DNA of 64,000 nt from the NCBI GenBank assembly GCA_003141195.1, contig PLLC01000079.1, forward strand, positions 13,475 through 77,474. Direction: 5' to 3'. Position 1 is the stretch's first letter. Every line of letters begins with the position of its first letter. Of the stretch, positions 29,316 to 39,600 are shown piece after piece. A program made the position numbers and the translations under genes. The notes beneath the pieces were generated by a model. That model made no database searches. It saw nothing but the letters and a program-made list of their open reading frames with translations, and had not been told where the DNA came from. This DNA is from Syntrophaceae bacterium (GTDB lineage: Bacteria > Desulfobacterota > Syntrophia > Syntrophales > UBA5619).

Positions 29316-30380
29316 TTACTTTGCTATAATGTCCTGCAACACCTCTATAAACCTGCCGTTTTCTTCGCGGGTTCCCACCGTGACGCGCATGAAATTTCTC
29401 ATCGTCCCGGGGGTGTTGAAGTTCTTGATCAGGATACCCCACTCCATCAGTTTCGTGTATACGCGATCCGCATCAAAATCGCAATGAAAAAAAATAAAAT
29501 TTGCATCCGTCGGCCGGGGATGAATTCCCGGAATCGTTTTCATCGCCGCGAAGAGCTCGCCGCGCCAGCGGCGGATCTCCTCCGCCTGCTTCAGAAAGGT
29601 CCCCTCGTGGTCGAGATAGAATCCGGCGGCCGCCTGCGACATGGCGTTCAGGTTGTAGGGAAGTCGCACCTTGTCGAGCTCGTGAATCAGCGCCGAGGGG
29701 CCGATGAGGAGGCCGATCCGCATCGCGGCGAACCCCACCTTGGAGAGGGTCCGGAGGATGACCAGGTTTTCATGCCCGCCGAGGAGCGGCAGGAAGGTCT
29801 GCCCGGAAAAATGAAAATAGGCCTCATCGACGACCACGATTCCCGGAGATTCCCGGAGGATCGCCTCGATCCGGTCGCGGCGGAAACAGTTACCCGTCGG
29901 GTTGTTGGGCCAGGCGAGAAAGGTCACGGCGGGGGGATGCGCCGCGATCCGCTCCCGCATGGCCGCGAGATCGAGATCGAACTCCCCGTCGAGCGGAATC
30001 GCCGCGACCTTCAAGCCGGCGTTCCGGGCTGCGATCCGGTACATGGCAAAGGTGGGAATCGGGATCATGACCTCCGCCCCGGGCCGGGCGACGGCCGTGC
30101 AGAGAATCTGGATCAGTTCGTCCGACCCGTTGCCGAGGGCGACCTGATCCCCCCCGACACCGAAGACCTTCGCGAAGCGGGCGACCAGCGTGGGGGAACC
30201 GGCCTCGGGATAACGGTTCAGGGAAACGGAGGCGAGCCGGGCCGCGAACCGCTCCCGGAGAGGTCCGGGAATCGCCAGCGGATTCTCGTTGGCATCCAGC
30301 TTGACCGGGCAGGCGGCATTCTCCACCGCATAGGCCTTCTGGGCGAGGAGCTCCTCTTTGATCAAAGACCGGATATCCAT
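29316..30380 (-). CDS. hisC: Histidinol-phosphate aminotransferase
   Basis: KLDANENPLAIPG, LGNGSDELIQI, RTLSKVGFAAMRIG. Confidence 0.93.
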   Translation of the reverse strand: MDIRSLIKEELLAQKAYAVENAACPVKLDANENPLAIPGPLRERFAARLASVSLNRYPEAGSPTLVARFAKVFGVGGDQVALGNGSDELIQILCTAVARPGAEVMIPIPTFAMYRIAARNAGLKVAAIPLDGEFDLDLAAMRERIAAHPPAVTFLAWPNNPTGNCFRRDRIEAILRESPGIVVVDEAYFHFSGQTFLPLLGGHENLVILRTLSKVGFAAMRIGLLIGPSALIHELDKVRLPYNLNAMSQAAAGFYLDHEGTFLKQAEEIRRWRGELFAAMKTIPGIHPRPTDANFIFFHCDFDADRVYTKLMEWGILIKNFNTPGTMRNFMRVTVGTREENGRFIEVLQDIIAK

Positions 30381-31201
30381 TCGCTTTTTCTCCCTTCCCT
30401 GTTCCAGCCCTCGCTGCCGTATTTCTTCATCATCAGTTCGTTCCTGAGCTCCTCCTCCTCCGGCGTCAATGGCCCTTCCCGGAGCCGGATGCCCAACACC
30501 TGTTCGAATCCCTCCCGGAGAACACGGCAGAGGATTTCCTCGTCGACCGCCGGCCCCGCCTGCTCCCGGATGGAGGTAACCGCATTCCGCAGGAGATCGG
30601 CATCTCTTTCCCCATCCCGGTGGGGCAGCATGACGGCGCAGGTCCGGAGGGGATCAAACGCCAGGAGCAGCGACCCGTGCTGCAGGAAGACGCCGTGGGA
30701 CCGCATCTGCGCGGATCCGCAGATTTTCCGTCCGCCGACGAGGAGCTCGTAGCGGGAAGGGGAGGAAAAGCAAGAGGAACGGAGCGTCCCGTCCGGCGCC
30801 CGCCTTCCGTCCGCCTCCATCTCCGCCCGGATGCCGACTTCGGCCAGTCCTTTCGCAATACAACCGCTGATCACGCGATAGGTTTTCAGGATATCCGGAG
30901 GGAAGAGGGGCGAATCCCCGCCGGCGATCACGGCATAAGTCAGTTCCTGTTCATGCAGGACGGCCTTCCCGCCCGTCGGACGCCGGACGATATCCACGCC
31001 GAACTTCCGGCAGGCCTCACCGTCGACCTCTTTTTCATAATCCTGAAAGCAGCCGATGGAGAGGGCAGGAACCCGCCAGCCGTAGAAACGAAGCGTCGGG
31101 GGGGCCTTTTTGCGGATGCTCGCCCGGAAGACGGCCTCATCGACGGCCATGTTCTCCACGGCGCCGGCCTTTTGGAAAGGAAGAATCCTCCATACCTCCA
31201 C
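30362..31201 (-). CDS. Lipoate-protein ligase A family
   Basis: MAVDEAVF, RRPTGGKAVLHEQELTYAVI, KICGSAQMR. Confidence 0.88.
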   Translation of the reverse strand: MEVWRILPFQKAGAVENMAVDEAVFRASIRKKAPPTLRFYGWRVPALSIGCFQDYEKEVDGEACRKFGVDIVRRPTGGKAVLHEQELTYAVIAGGDSPLFPPDILKTYRVISGCIAKGLAEVGIRAEMEADGRRAPDGTLRSSCFSSPSRYELLVGGRKICGSAQMRSHGVFLQHGSLLLAFDPLRTCAVMLPHRDGERDADLLRNAVTSIREQAGPAVDEEILCRVLREGFEQVLGIRLREGPLTPEEEELRNELMMKKYGSEGWNREGRKSEWISGL

Positions 31202-31207
31202 GGCGGG

Positions 31208-31606
31208 TCAATCGACCTCCGCTTCCTGAATCAAGAACTCGTGATAACCTCTCGCATTCAGGAGGTCATCCAACTCTGTCGGATCCTCCAGATCCACGAT
31301 GATCATCCACCCGGTTTCATTGGGATCGCTGTTGATGACCCCGATCTCATCCGTAATGTCCTCGTTGACGCTGATGACCACCCCGCTGATCGGCGAGATG
31401 AGCTCGATCGCCGCCTTCGCTGATTCGATGGTGCCGAACGGCTCATCCCGTTCCACATAGGAATCGGCCCCGGGAAGATCCAGCGAAAGGATCTCTCCTA
31501 ATTTCTCCTGGGCATGGTCCGTGATCCCGATGGTGGCCAGATCCCCCTCCACCCGCACCCAGACATGCTCCCGACTGTACAGAAGATCATCCGGAATTGA
31601 TTTCAT
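31208..31606 (-). CDS. gcvH: Glycine cleavage system H protein
   Basis: YSREHVWVRVEGDLATIGITDHAQEKLGEI, GTIESAKAAIELISPISG. Confidence 0.95.
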   Translation of the reverse strand: MKSIPDDLLYSREHVWVRVEGDLATIGITDHAQEKLGEILSLDLPGADSYVERDEPFGTIESAKAAIELISPISGVVISVNEDITDEIGVINSDPNETGWMIIVDLEDPTELDDLLNARGYHEFLIQEAEVD

Positions 31607-31644
31607 ATCATGGCATCCTGTTCTTGAGAATTTTCGCCTGCACC

Positions 31645-32724
31645 CTATATCATTGTAAGGTCCTTGGAGGTCCGCGTCAAGATTTCGCAGCCCTCTTCCG
31701 TCACGAGAACCGTATCCTCGATCCGGATCCCCCAGACGCCGGGTAGATAGACCCCCGGCTCGACGGTGACCACCATGCCGGCCCGGAGAATCTCCTCCCT
31801 GCCTGCGGCCAAACGCGGCGCCTCATGGACATCCAGCCCCACGCCATGGCCGGCGCCGTGAGAGAACAAAACCCCCAGCCCCGCCTCGACCAGACACAAC
31901 CGGGCGATGCGGTCGATCTCCGCGCAGGAAACGCCCGCCCGGATCGCCCGGATCGCCCGGTCATGGGCCTCCAGTACGAGCCGGTAAACCTCCCGTTGAC
32001 GTTCCGAGGCGCGCCCCACAATAAACGTACAGGTCTCATCCGAATGGTACCCGTCGCAGACCGCGCCATAGTCAATCAGCACGCAATCCCCATCCGCGAT
32101 CGCACGGCGCCCCGGCGTCGCATGGGGAAGGGCCGAATTGGCCCCCGCCGCGACGATCGTCTCAAAGGAAACCTGTTCCGCCCCGTCGCGGCGCATCCGG
32201 TATTCCAGTTCGAGGGCGATCTCCTTCTCCCGGACGCCCGGCCGGATCATCTCCCGGACCGCAGCGAGGGCCTCCCCGGCGATCCGCGCCGCCTCCCGGA
32301 TCCGGTCGATCTCCGACTCATCCTTGACGGCCCGGAGGAATTCGAAATCCTTGGGAAGAGGCCGAAGCGTCGCCTCCGGAAGCCTCTCCTGCAGTTTGAA
32401 GTATTCCTCCACAGTGAAAGCCGGGGACTCGAAACCAATCTCTCCGATCGCGCGCTCACGGACCACCGCTGCAATCCCGTCGACCCGATTGCGAAATTCA
32501 AAGACCTCCACACCACGGGCTTCGGCCCGCGCCTGGGTCACATACCGCCCGTCCACGAGGAGCTTCAGCCAGTCCGGACCGGCCATCAGCGCCCCGTCGC
32601 CGCCGGTGAAACCGGTCAGATAGCGGATATTCTTTTCACTTAGAATGAGCAGGGCGTCCGTTTCCGGAAATCCCGAATGCAGACGGCCCACCCGATCCGC
32701 GCAGGGTAAAGGATCATGCCGCAT
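31645..32724 (-). CDS. M24 family Xaa-Pro aminopeptidase
   Basis: DYGAVCDGYHSDETCTF, SHGAGHGVGLDVHEAP; start refined to 32724, overlapping upstream TPR gene by a few bp. Confidence 0.9.
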   Translation of the reverse strand: MRHDPLPCADRVGRLHSGFPETDALLILSEKNIRYLTGFTGGDGALMAGPDWLKLLVDGRYVTQARAEARGVEVFEFRNRVDGIAAVVRERAIGEIGFESPAFTVEEYFKLQERLPEATLRPLPKDFEFLRAVKDESEIDRIREAARIAGEALAAVREMIRPGVREKEIALELEYRMRRDGAEQVSFETIVAAGANSALPHATPGRRAIADGDCVLIDYGAVCDGYHSDETCTFIVGRASERQREVYRLVLEAHDRAIRAIRAGVSCAEIDRIARLCLVEAGLGVLFSHGAGHGVGLDVHEAPRLAAGREEILRAGMVVTVEPGVYLPGVWGIRIEDTVLVTEEGCEILTRTSKDLTMI

Positions 32725-33400
32725 GGCCGCGCACCCTGCCGATATTGTCCAGCCAGCGGGAAAGCTCGGCGATGACCCCCGCATACCGCTGCACGGACGC
32801 CTTCCCAAGAATCCGGTCGCGGACTTCCTGAAGTAGTCCGGCCGCCTGCTCGTTTTGCGGCTCCTGCCCGACAATCTTCTCCAGGACCTCCTCGGCCGGC
32901 CGGAGATGACCCTGCCGGATATAGAGTTCGGCGAGGGTCACCGTCTGGAAGTCGGGGGGAATCCCGGCGTCCCCTTCCGTTTCCCCTTCCGTATTTGTTC
33001 CGTGAAGTTCTTCGATGCCCTTGAGCCTCTCCGACATATCCCGAGCCAGGGGCGCACCGGGATTGAGGACCTTGAATTTTCCGTAATAATCCTCCGCGGC
33101 TTCCCGCATCCCCTTTTTCATGCAGATGTCGCCCATACAGACATAGATCTGAGAGAGGCTCGCGATGATTTCCTCCATTTCCTGGAGCATGTCCCTGGCC
33201 TCGTCGATCCTCCCCTGCCGGAGCCAGACACGGCAGATCACGATGCGGGCGTCCAGATCCCCCGGGGTCCGTTTCAGCCTCGCCTGGGCCAGGCTCAAGA
33301 CCGTTTCGTCATCTTTCTGATCGAGGTACGTCTCCGCCTGGAGCAGAAACAACTTCCGCTCCTGCTCGAGCCCTTTAGGGTAGAGTTCCTGGTCATCCAT
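32714..33400 (-). CDS. Tetratricopeptide repeat protein
   Basis: TPR-like helices, ELYIRQGHLRPAEEVLEKIV. Confidence 0.7.
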   Translation of the reverse strand: MDDQELYPKGLEQERKLFLLQAETYLDQKDDETVLSLAQARLKRTPGDLDARIVICRVWLRQGRIDEARDMLQEMEEIIASLSQIYVCMGDICMKKGMREAAEDYYGKFKVLNPGAPLARDMSERLKGIEELHGTNTEGETEGDAGIPPDFQTVTLAELYIRQGHLRPAEEVLEKIVGQEPQNEQAAGLLQEVRDRILGKASVQRYAGVIAELSRWLDNIGRVRGHAA

Positions 33401-33449
33401 AGATCATCTTCTATTCAATATTTCCAGTATGTTAGCGAATCACGGCCGA

Positions 33450-33623
33450 ATTTGGATTGAACGCTAACACAGCCCTCAAGAGCGTGTCAAGAGCGAAAAA
33501 TCCCCTACACCTTCGGCGGTGACATTTTGTGATGTTGAGGATGGCTCGGATGATCAACGGATCTTCGAGCAAACGGATGATTTCCGTGATTCCCCGACAT
33601 TTCGGACAGATCCGGGAATCCAC
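33450..33623 (-). pseudogene. Possible C-terminal remnant of a transposase
   Basis: ICPKCRGITEIIRLLEDPLIIRAILNI resembles the tail of IS91-type transposases; nothing else left. Confidence 0.3.
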
Positions 33624-33684
33624 TTCGTTACGGATAGCTCCCTCCCCCGGACGGGGGAGGGAGAACCGTCTCTTCGAACTTATT

Positions 33685-33801
33685 ACTCCGGCAAGTAAAC
33701 ATGTATAAGATTGTCATGCCGGACTTGATCCGGCATCCAGTCCCGTTCTGGATTCCCGCTTTCGCGGGAATGACGACTTTGAAATATATTGTTGCCTGAG
33801 T
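33685..33801. repeat. Hairpin element with REP-like core
   Basis: Core 33713-33774 GTCATGCCGG..ATCCGGCATCCAG..CTGGATTCCCGC..GCGGGAATGAC; outer arms ACTCCGGCAA/TTGCCTGAGT. Confidence 0.7.
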
Positions 33802-34066
33802 AAAAATGCCCACATGTCATTCTCATCGCGTTGGAATGGCGATCGAGACCGCCGCAGGTTCTGTGCCCGTATGGGCGAGGGAGGGGTAAACAAAAATGCG
33901 CGCAGGGACCCCCGGCAGTCCGTCCGGCAGGTTCATCGCCCAGGCGGGAGAGGGGAAAAGAGCCGTCTGCAGAAATCTTCCGAAATCGGTCCGTCGGGTT
34001 CCCCGCCCGGATGGGCGGGGAACCCGACGGTAGCCGTTGAAATGATCGCCTCTTTGATTGTAACCG

Positions 34067-35788
34067 TTACGGGTTAGTTATAACCACGGCAGCGGTATAT
34101 ATATTTCCATCGATCGTGATGCTGGCTGTGACAACTCCCGTTGCTTTTGCTAAACCAGCACCTGTATAGATAACCACCGCGTTTCCGCTCCCGTCCGTTA
34201 TCGCCGTCGAACCAACCGGCACCGAACCAGCAGAACCAGAAGATGTAAATGTGACTGTCACGCCGCTGACCGCCGTTCCCAGATTGTTCAACACATTTGC
34301 CGTTACAACGCTGTTTGAAGTAGTAGTCGACAGAGTCGGGGGATCCGCCTTGACGGTAATCCTGAACGCCGACGTCGCCGAGCCGACCCTCGTGATCGCC
34401 ACGGCGCTCGCCGCCGTGCCGACGGCCGCCTGGACCGTATCCTGAACGGTCAGCGTCGGATTTGTGGTCCCCGGCTGATAGATCACGACCGCCTTGCCGC
34501 TGCTGTCCGTCGTCGCGGTCGCCGCGGACAGAGACGCGTTGCTGCTGTTGACCGGCAGCGTGAAGGCCACCGGTACGCCGCCGGCGGGTCCGGGTGTGGT
34601 TCCGCTGACGGTCACGGTGGCGGTGATGATGCTGACCTGTCCCGCCGTCACGGAAGTTTCCGATGGGACGATGGTCACCGCATAGTACGACGTCGTGGCC
34701 GACGTCCGGGTGAGGATGACCGCGGCGTTCGCGCCGTTGGTCAGGACGGCCTGGATCGTATCCTGGACCTCGGTGCCCGGCGACGTGGACCCCGCCTGAT
34801 AGATGGCCGTCGCGATGCCGCTGCCGCCGGCCGTAATCGTGATCGAAGCGACGCTGGTCCCGCTCGTGTTGATGAAACTCGCCCCGCTGTGGTTCACCGG
34901 GAGGGAGAAGGTTACGGCCGCGCCGGATTTATTGTCGCCGGCGACGGTCGCCGTGATGATGATCGTCCCCCCAGCGGGGACCGATGGGGTAGAGGGATTG
35001 GTGGCAAGCGTGACCGACAGATCCGTCGTTGGCGGCGGCGCTGTCCCGGCGCTGCGCGTGATGACCACCGCATTGCCGGAACCGTTCGCCAAGGCGCCCC
35101 GGACGGTGTCGTACACCGCCGTTAGCGGGGAGCTGCTCCCCGCCAGATAGATCGCAACGGCATTGCCGCTGGCGTCGGTGTTGACCGAAACGGACGAGAC
35201 GTAAACGCCGGCGGCATTGACGAAGCCGGCGCTGCTTTCGTTCACCGGAAGCGTGAACGTAACGGTTTCACCCTGCATAGGGTTGCTGTTCCCATCGGTT
35301 ACCGTGGCCGTGATGACGCTGGTCTGATCGGCGGCAACCGTCGTAGGCAAAGCCACCAGCGAAGAAATCCGCGCGCCAGCGATGCCGCCCGTTTTCGTAA
35401 TGGTAATGGATGCCGTCGCCCCGACATCGGTGGTGATGCGGATCACATCCTGGGAGAGGTTGTTGCCCGCCGTATAGATCGCCGTGGCGACACCGCCGCT
35501 GCCCGTCCTGTCACTCGCGGCCGCAAGGGTCCCGCCGTTGCGCGTCAACAGGGAAAAGGAGACCCTTTCCCCGATGACCGGCACTGTGGTCTTCTCACCG
35601 GTCTGATTGGTCACCGTGGCCGTCAGGGTGCAGGAGCCGCCGGCCTGGACCTCAGTCGCATCGGCCGTCAGGGTCACGGTCCCCGTCCCCATCGGATCGG
35701 CCGCGCTGCCGCCGCCGCCGCCGCAACTACAAACGCAGAGCGTCAAGATGCATAGGAGTAGTCCTGATAAACGAGAACACTTACGCAT
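34067..35788 (-). CDS. Lipoprotein with about five tandem bacterial Ig-like (Big_1/invasin type) domains
   Basis: Lipobox CVCSCGGGG; repeated 'VTAGQVSIITATVTV...VTFTLPVN...DSSGKAVVIYQPG' units. Confidence 0.82.
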   Translation of the reverse strand: MRKCSRLSGLLLCILTLCVCSCGGGGGSAADPMGTGTVTLTADATEVQAGGSCTLTATVTNQTGEKTTVPVIGERVSFSLLTRNGGTLAAASDRTGSGGVATAIYTAGNNLSQDVIRITTDVGATASITITKTGGIAGARISSLVALPTTVAADQTSVITATVTDGNSNPMQGETVTFTLPVNESSAGFVNAAGVYVSSVSVNTDASGNAVAIYLAGSSSPLTAVYDTVRGALANGSGNAVVITRSAGTAPPPTTDLSVTLATNPSTPSVPAGGTIIITATVAGDNKSGAAVTFSLPVNHSGASFINTSGTSVASITITAGGSGIATAIYQAGSTSPGTEVQDTIQAVLTNGANAAVILTRTSATTSYYAVTIVPSETSVTAGQVSIITATVTVSGTTPGPAGGVPVAFTLPVNSSNASLSAATATTDSSGKAVVIYQPGTTNPTLTVQDTVQAAVGTAASAVAITRVGSATSAFRITVKADPPTLSTTTSNSVVTANVLNNLGTAVSGVTVTFTSSGSAGSVPVGSTAITDGSGNAVVIYTGAGLAKATGVVTASITIDGNIYTAAVVITNP

Positions 35789-35825
35789 AACCCATCCTCC
35801 TTCGCATACCCATAAAAGGCCGACC

Positions 35826-36791
35826 TTATTTTCCTACGATCTTGAATTCGCGCGCCAGACGCTGCGCCTCGGCGACCTGCGCGGGCGTCATCCAGACGTT
35901 GACCCGGTCCCGCGCCGCTTTGGCCTTGGCTTCCCCCTGGATCGCCGCCAGATTGTACCACATCAGGGCCTGGATTTCGTCCGGCAACACCCCCTGGCCT
36001 TTTTCATACATGTAACCGAGGGTATACTGGGCCAGCCGATTTCCCCGCTTCGCCGCCTGGCGATAATAGTTTGCCGCTTCCACATAGTCCTGCGGCGTTC
36101 CCTCGCCTTTTTCGTACATGTAGCCGGCATTATACTGGGCCAGAGGATGGCCCTGCCGGGCGGCCTTCTTGAACCAGTTGAGGGCTTCGATGTAATCGCG
36201 CGGAACCCCCTGTCCCCCGTAATAGATTAATCCAACTTTGAACTGGGCGACAGCATCCCCCTGCTCGCCGAGGGCCTTAAATTCCTGGAACGATTTCGTA
36301 TAGACATTCTGCGGTTTGAATTCCCGGGCCAGCCTTTGCGCCTCCGCGATCTGCGTCGGCGTCATCCGGTTCGCCATAGTATCCCTGAATTCCATGGCCT
36401 CCATATCACCCTGGGCCGCGGCGAAGATGAACCACATGAGCGCCTGGGGATAGTCCTTTTGTATCGCTCCCTGCACGCCCTCGGCATGGATGGAGCCCAG
36501 AGTGGTCTGGGCGAAAACATGGCCCTGTTCGGCGGCCTTGCGCATCCATTGGGTCGCTTCCCCGTAATCCTGAGGCACTCCCCAGCCCTGGTAGTACAGT
36601 GAACCCAGATTGAACTGGGCTTCGGCGTTGCCCTGTTCGGCAAGCGGTTTCAGTTCGCGGACGGCCGCAGCGACATCGTCCGGTTTATAGTACCTTATCC
36701 CTTTCTGGTAATTCGCCGGAGCGCAGCCCGCAAGGCCCCAAAACATGGCCGCCATGAAGGCCATCATAATAAATCTGGCCAGATATTTCAT
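35826..36791 (-). CDS. Sel1-repeat lipoprotein
   Basis: FGLAGCAP lipobox; LGSLYYQGWGVPQDYGEATQWMRKAAEQGH repeats; start refined to 36791. Confidence 0.85.
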   Translation of the reverse strand: MKYLARFIMMAFMAAMFWGLAGCAPANYQKGIRYYKPDDVAAAVRELKPLAEQGNAEAQFNLGSLYYQGWGVPQDYGEATQWMRKAAEQGHVFAQTTLGSIHAEGVQGAIQKDYPQALMWFIFAAAQGDMEAMEFRDTMANRMTPTQIAEAQRLAREFKPQNVYTKSFQEFKALGEQGDAVAQFKVGLIYYGGQGVPRDYIEALNWFKKAARQGHPLAQYNAGYMYEKGEGTPQDYVEAANYYRQAAKRGNRLAQYTLGYMYEKGQGVLPDEIQALMWYNLAAIQGEAKAKAARDRVNVWMTPAQVAEAQRLAREFKIVGK

Positions 36792-36874
36792 AATGTCTGT
36801 CTCCTTGACCACAGCCTGATCAATGATATGCGTTTCAATCTCCGAAGTGAACCGGAATGTATGAGTCATGGTTC

Positions 36875-39010
36875 TCAAGGCCCGGTCTGAATTCCGGCCA
36901 TTTCCTGCGGTTTCATGATATTGGGAGTAATAAAGATCAGCACCTCTTCCATGAGCTCGCTCTTCTCTTCTCCCTTGAATAGCCAGCCCAGCACGGGGAC
37001 CTCTTTTAACCAGGGCACCCCGTTTATGCTGTTATCCTTTTTCTGCTTGGTCAAACCGGAAATCACGATGGTCTCGCCGTCTGAGACGACCAAGTCCGTC
37101 TTCGTCTCTTTCTGGATGATAACGGGATTGCCCTGCACCTGCCGAGAAAAATCCAGCTCATCCTTTTTAACAAGTATCGTCATCTTGATATTTTTCCCGT
37201 CAATCACGTGGGGGGTTATTTCCAGCCTCAACCCGGCTTTCTTCCAAGTGACGGTCGGTGGAACACCTACCGCGCCCGGCGTGGTAATTGGAACTTCATC
37301 TCCATTTTCAGTAGAGGCCGTTTGATTATCCAGTGTCACAAGGGAAGGGCTGGAAAGAATGTTTAACTTGCCATCTTTCTGCAGGGCGCTTAACTGGACA
37401 TCCAGGATATTGGCGCCGATCGTCCCAAACAGCAGCCCCAGCGATGCCGTTCCACCGCCCAGCGATGCCGCCGGGAAATTGACTCCGAATCCCTGGCCGC
37501 CGATCCCCGTCATGCCGGAGGTTGGGGCGTATCCCCCTGAAAGGGCAGACCCCGGGGGAACGGTAGAACCGCCTGTGCCTCCGGGATTGATGTATAAACT
37601 TTGATTGCCAACCTTTTGTCCAAATACGCCTCCCCACTGGATGCCGAGGTTGCGGGCGGTGTTTTTCGTCGTTTCCACGATATTGGCTTTGATCAGGATC
37701 TGGTCGGTTGGGATATCCATTTTAGCAATCATGTCCATAATTTTATCCAGGTCATTCTTGCTTGCTGTAATAATTAGACTATTTGTTTCCGGATCAGCGC
37801 CAATCCAACCTCTTTGCTTGCCATCCGCATCTGTACTCAGAAAACTTTGAAGAAGTTGAATAAAATCACCTGCACCCTCCATTGAAACCTTTTGGGTTGT
37901 CGTATCATCCCTGTAGCCTGCAGCTTTAGCATCTCTTTTTTGCTGTCCGCTACCATCCACTGATAGCTCCGACCTGTCATCTGATGGCGACACTTTCAAA
38001 TTATCAGCCCCGGTAGCAGATTCCTTACTAACGCCGCTTATCAGAACATCTCTCTTCATATCGATTTTTTTTATAAATTGAAGCATACGATATTTAATAG
38101 GCACAATTCGCGTTATTAGCGGTTCTGTATCTAATTGCATTTTCTCCCGCCTTACAAGCTCCTCCTCAGCTTTTTTATCTTTCAAGAATTTATCTTGACT
38201 CATCACCATGATTACATTACCTTTTTCTATCTTGGATAAACCTTTGATTCTGAGGATGGTGTCGAGCGCCTGCTCCCAAGACACATCCTTCATCTTGAGC
38301 GTCACCGTCCCCTTGACGTCGTCGCCGGAGACGATACTCACATTTCCCTGCTCGGACAATAGTCGTAAAACTGATTTGATGTCGGCGTCCTGGACATCGA
38401 GGAGGATCCGGGGGCCGCCATAGGCCTTCCTTTCTTTTCCGGCGTCTCTCGCAACGCCCTTCGCCGCCACCCCACCGCCGCGCGCTGCCGATTTTTCGGT
38501 GGTTCGCGCCGCCGGGGTCTGTACGACCGGCAGGGGCTTTTCCTGTGCAGGCTCTGCCGCCGCCACAGAGATCACGTTGAAATCGATGACGACACTCATC
38601 CCCCCCTGCCGGACACTATAGGGGACTTTCTGCTTCAGATCGATCTGCGCGAGAACCCACGACCGGCCGCCGGCCGTTTTCTGGACGGGCGTCACCCGGA
38701 CGATATTGGACAGGGCCGCATCACTGATGGGGCGCCGGAGACCCTCGGGAACGAAGAGGTTTTCCAGGCGGACCAGAACCGCATTGCCGGGCTGATTCTC
38801 GACGGTCACGCCGGAGAGCTTCGTTACCGTTAGGGTGACCCGTTCCTTTCCCGGCAGCTTCTCGAAGGTGACGTTTTCCAAGTAGCCCGCATTGACGGTC
38901 CCTGCTGCCGCATCCGGCGCCGCAGCCGGCGCTTCCCATACAGGCGGAAGGATTGCCGTCATGATCATCATTAAAAAAACAAGCCCTGCCAGCTGTATTG
39001 CCCGTTTCAT
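36875..39010 (-). CDS. pilQ: Type IV pilus secretin
   Basis: AMIN-like N-terminus, DIKSVLRLLSEQGNVSIVSGDDVKGTVTLKMKDVSWEQALD, secretin C-terminus. Confidence 0.95.
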   Translation of the reverse strand: MKRAIQLAGLVFLMMIMTAILPPVWEAPAAAPDAAAGTVNAGYLENVTFEKLPGKERVTLTVTKLSGVTVENQPGNAVLVRLENLFVPEGLRRPISDAALSNIVRVTPVQKTAGGRSWVLAQIDLKQKVPYSVRQGGMSVVIDFNVISVAAAEPAQEKPLPVVQTPAARTTEKSAARGGGVAAKGVARDAGKERKAYGGPRILLDVQDADIKSVLRLLSEQGNVSIVSGDDVKGTVTLKMKDVSWEQALDTILRIKGLSKIEKGNVIMVMSQDKFLKDKKAEEELVRREKMQLDTEPLITRIVPIKYRMLQFIKKIDMKRDVLISGVSKESATGADNLKVSPSDDRSELSVDGSGQQKRDAKAAGYRDDTTTQKVSMEGAGDFIQLLQSFLSTDADGKQRGWIGADPETNSLIITASKNDLDKIMDMIAKMDIPTDQILIKANIVETTKNTARNLGIQWGGVFGQKVGNQSLYINPGGTGGSTVPPGSALSGGYAPTSGMTGIGGQGFGVNFPAASLGGGTASLGLLFGTIGANILDVQLSALQKDGKLNILSSPSLVTLDNQTASTENGDEVPITTPGAVGVPPTVTWKKAGLRLEITPHVIDGKNIKMTILVKKDELDFSRQVQGNPVIIQKETKTDLVVSDGETIVISGLTKQKKDNSINGVPWLKEVPVLGWLFKGEEKSELMEEVLIFITPNIMKPQEMAGIQTGP

Positions 39011-39021
39011 GGTTTCCCCTC

Positions 39022-39600
39022 TTATTGTTCCTTGTGAAGCATTACGGTAATTCGCCTGACCTTCGTCTTTTTGGCCTTTTTGGTCTGGTCCTGGAGCCGT
39101 TCCTCGATGATCAAGCGATCAGGTTGGATCGAGACGATCCGCCCCCCGTTCATGCCGATATAGGTCCCCACAAAAAGGGGATAGTGTTTTTTCGCGACCC
39201 CGTCCTCGACAATCGCCGTGCGTCCGTGATCATTACCGGCAATCCCGACCAGGCGGAGCTGCTCGATATCCACCTGCTGGAGCGGCGAGATGGGCCCGCC
39301 TTTCCCCACCGTCTTCTTGATCAGGTTTTCTTCCTTCTTCGTTTTTAGAGCCGGATCCGTTTCCATGAATGGCTGGAAGGGATCCGGTTTCCCGGCCGCA
39401 TTATACTCGTAGGTCGGAGCCGGCGGCAGGGCTGCGGCGGGAATCGGCTTTGCCAAAGGTCCACCGGAACCTCCCGCCGGTGCAGCGGGAGGAAGGGTTT
39501 TCAAATCAGCAGCCCGGAGTCCAGGCGCGCCTGTCCCCCCGGCAAGTAAAAGGACCAGGATGCCACCCATCACAACGGATATGAAATGCCGCCTCATCAT
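39022..39600 (-). CDS. pilP: Type IV pilus lipoprotein PilP
   Basis: YEYNAAGKPDPFQPF, QQVDIEQLRLVGIAGN; position in operon. Confidence 0.9.
   Translation of the reverse strand: MMRRHFISVVMGGILVLLLAGGTGAPGLRAADLKTLPPAAPAGGSGGPLAKPIPAAALPPAPTYEYNAAGKPDPFQPFMETDPALKTKKEENLIKKTVGKGGPISPLQQVDIEQLRLVGIAGNDHGRTAIVEDGVAKKHYPLFVGTYIGMNGGRIVSIQPDRLIIEERLQDQTKKAKKTKVRRITVMLHKEQ

Noticed and set aside
34067-35788. Repetitive DNA that might be a CRISPR or satellite
   Set aside because: Repeats are degenerate, about 300 nt long and in frame; they are Ig-like protein domains.
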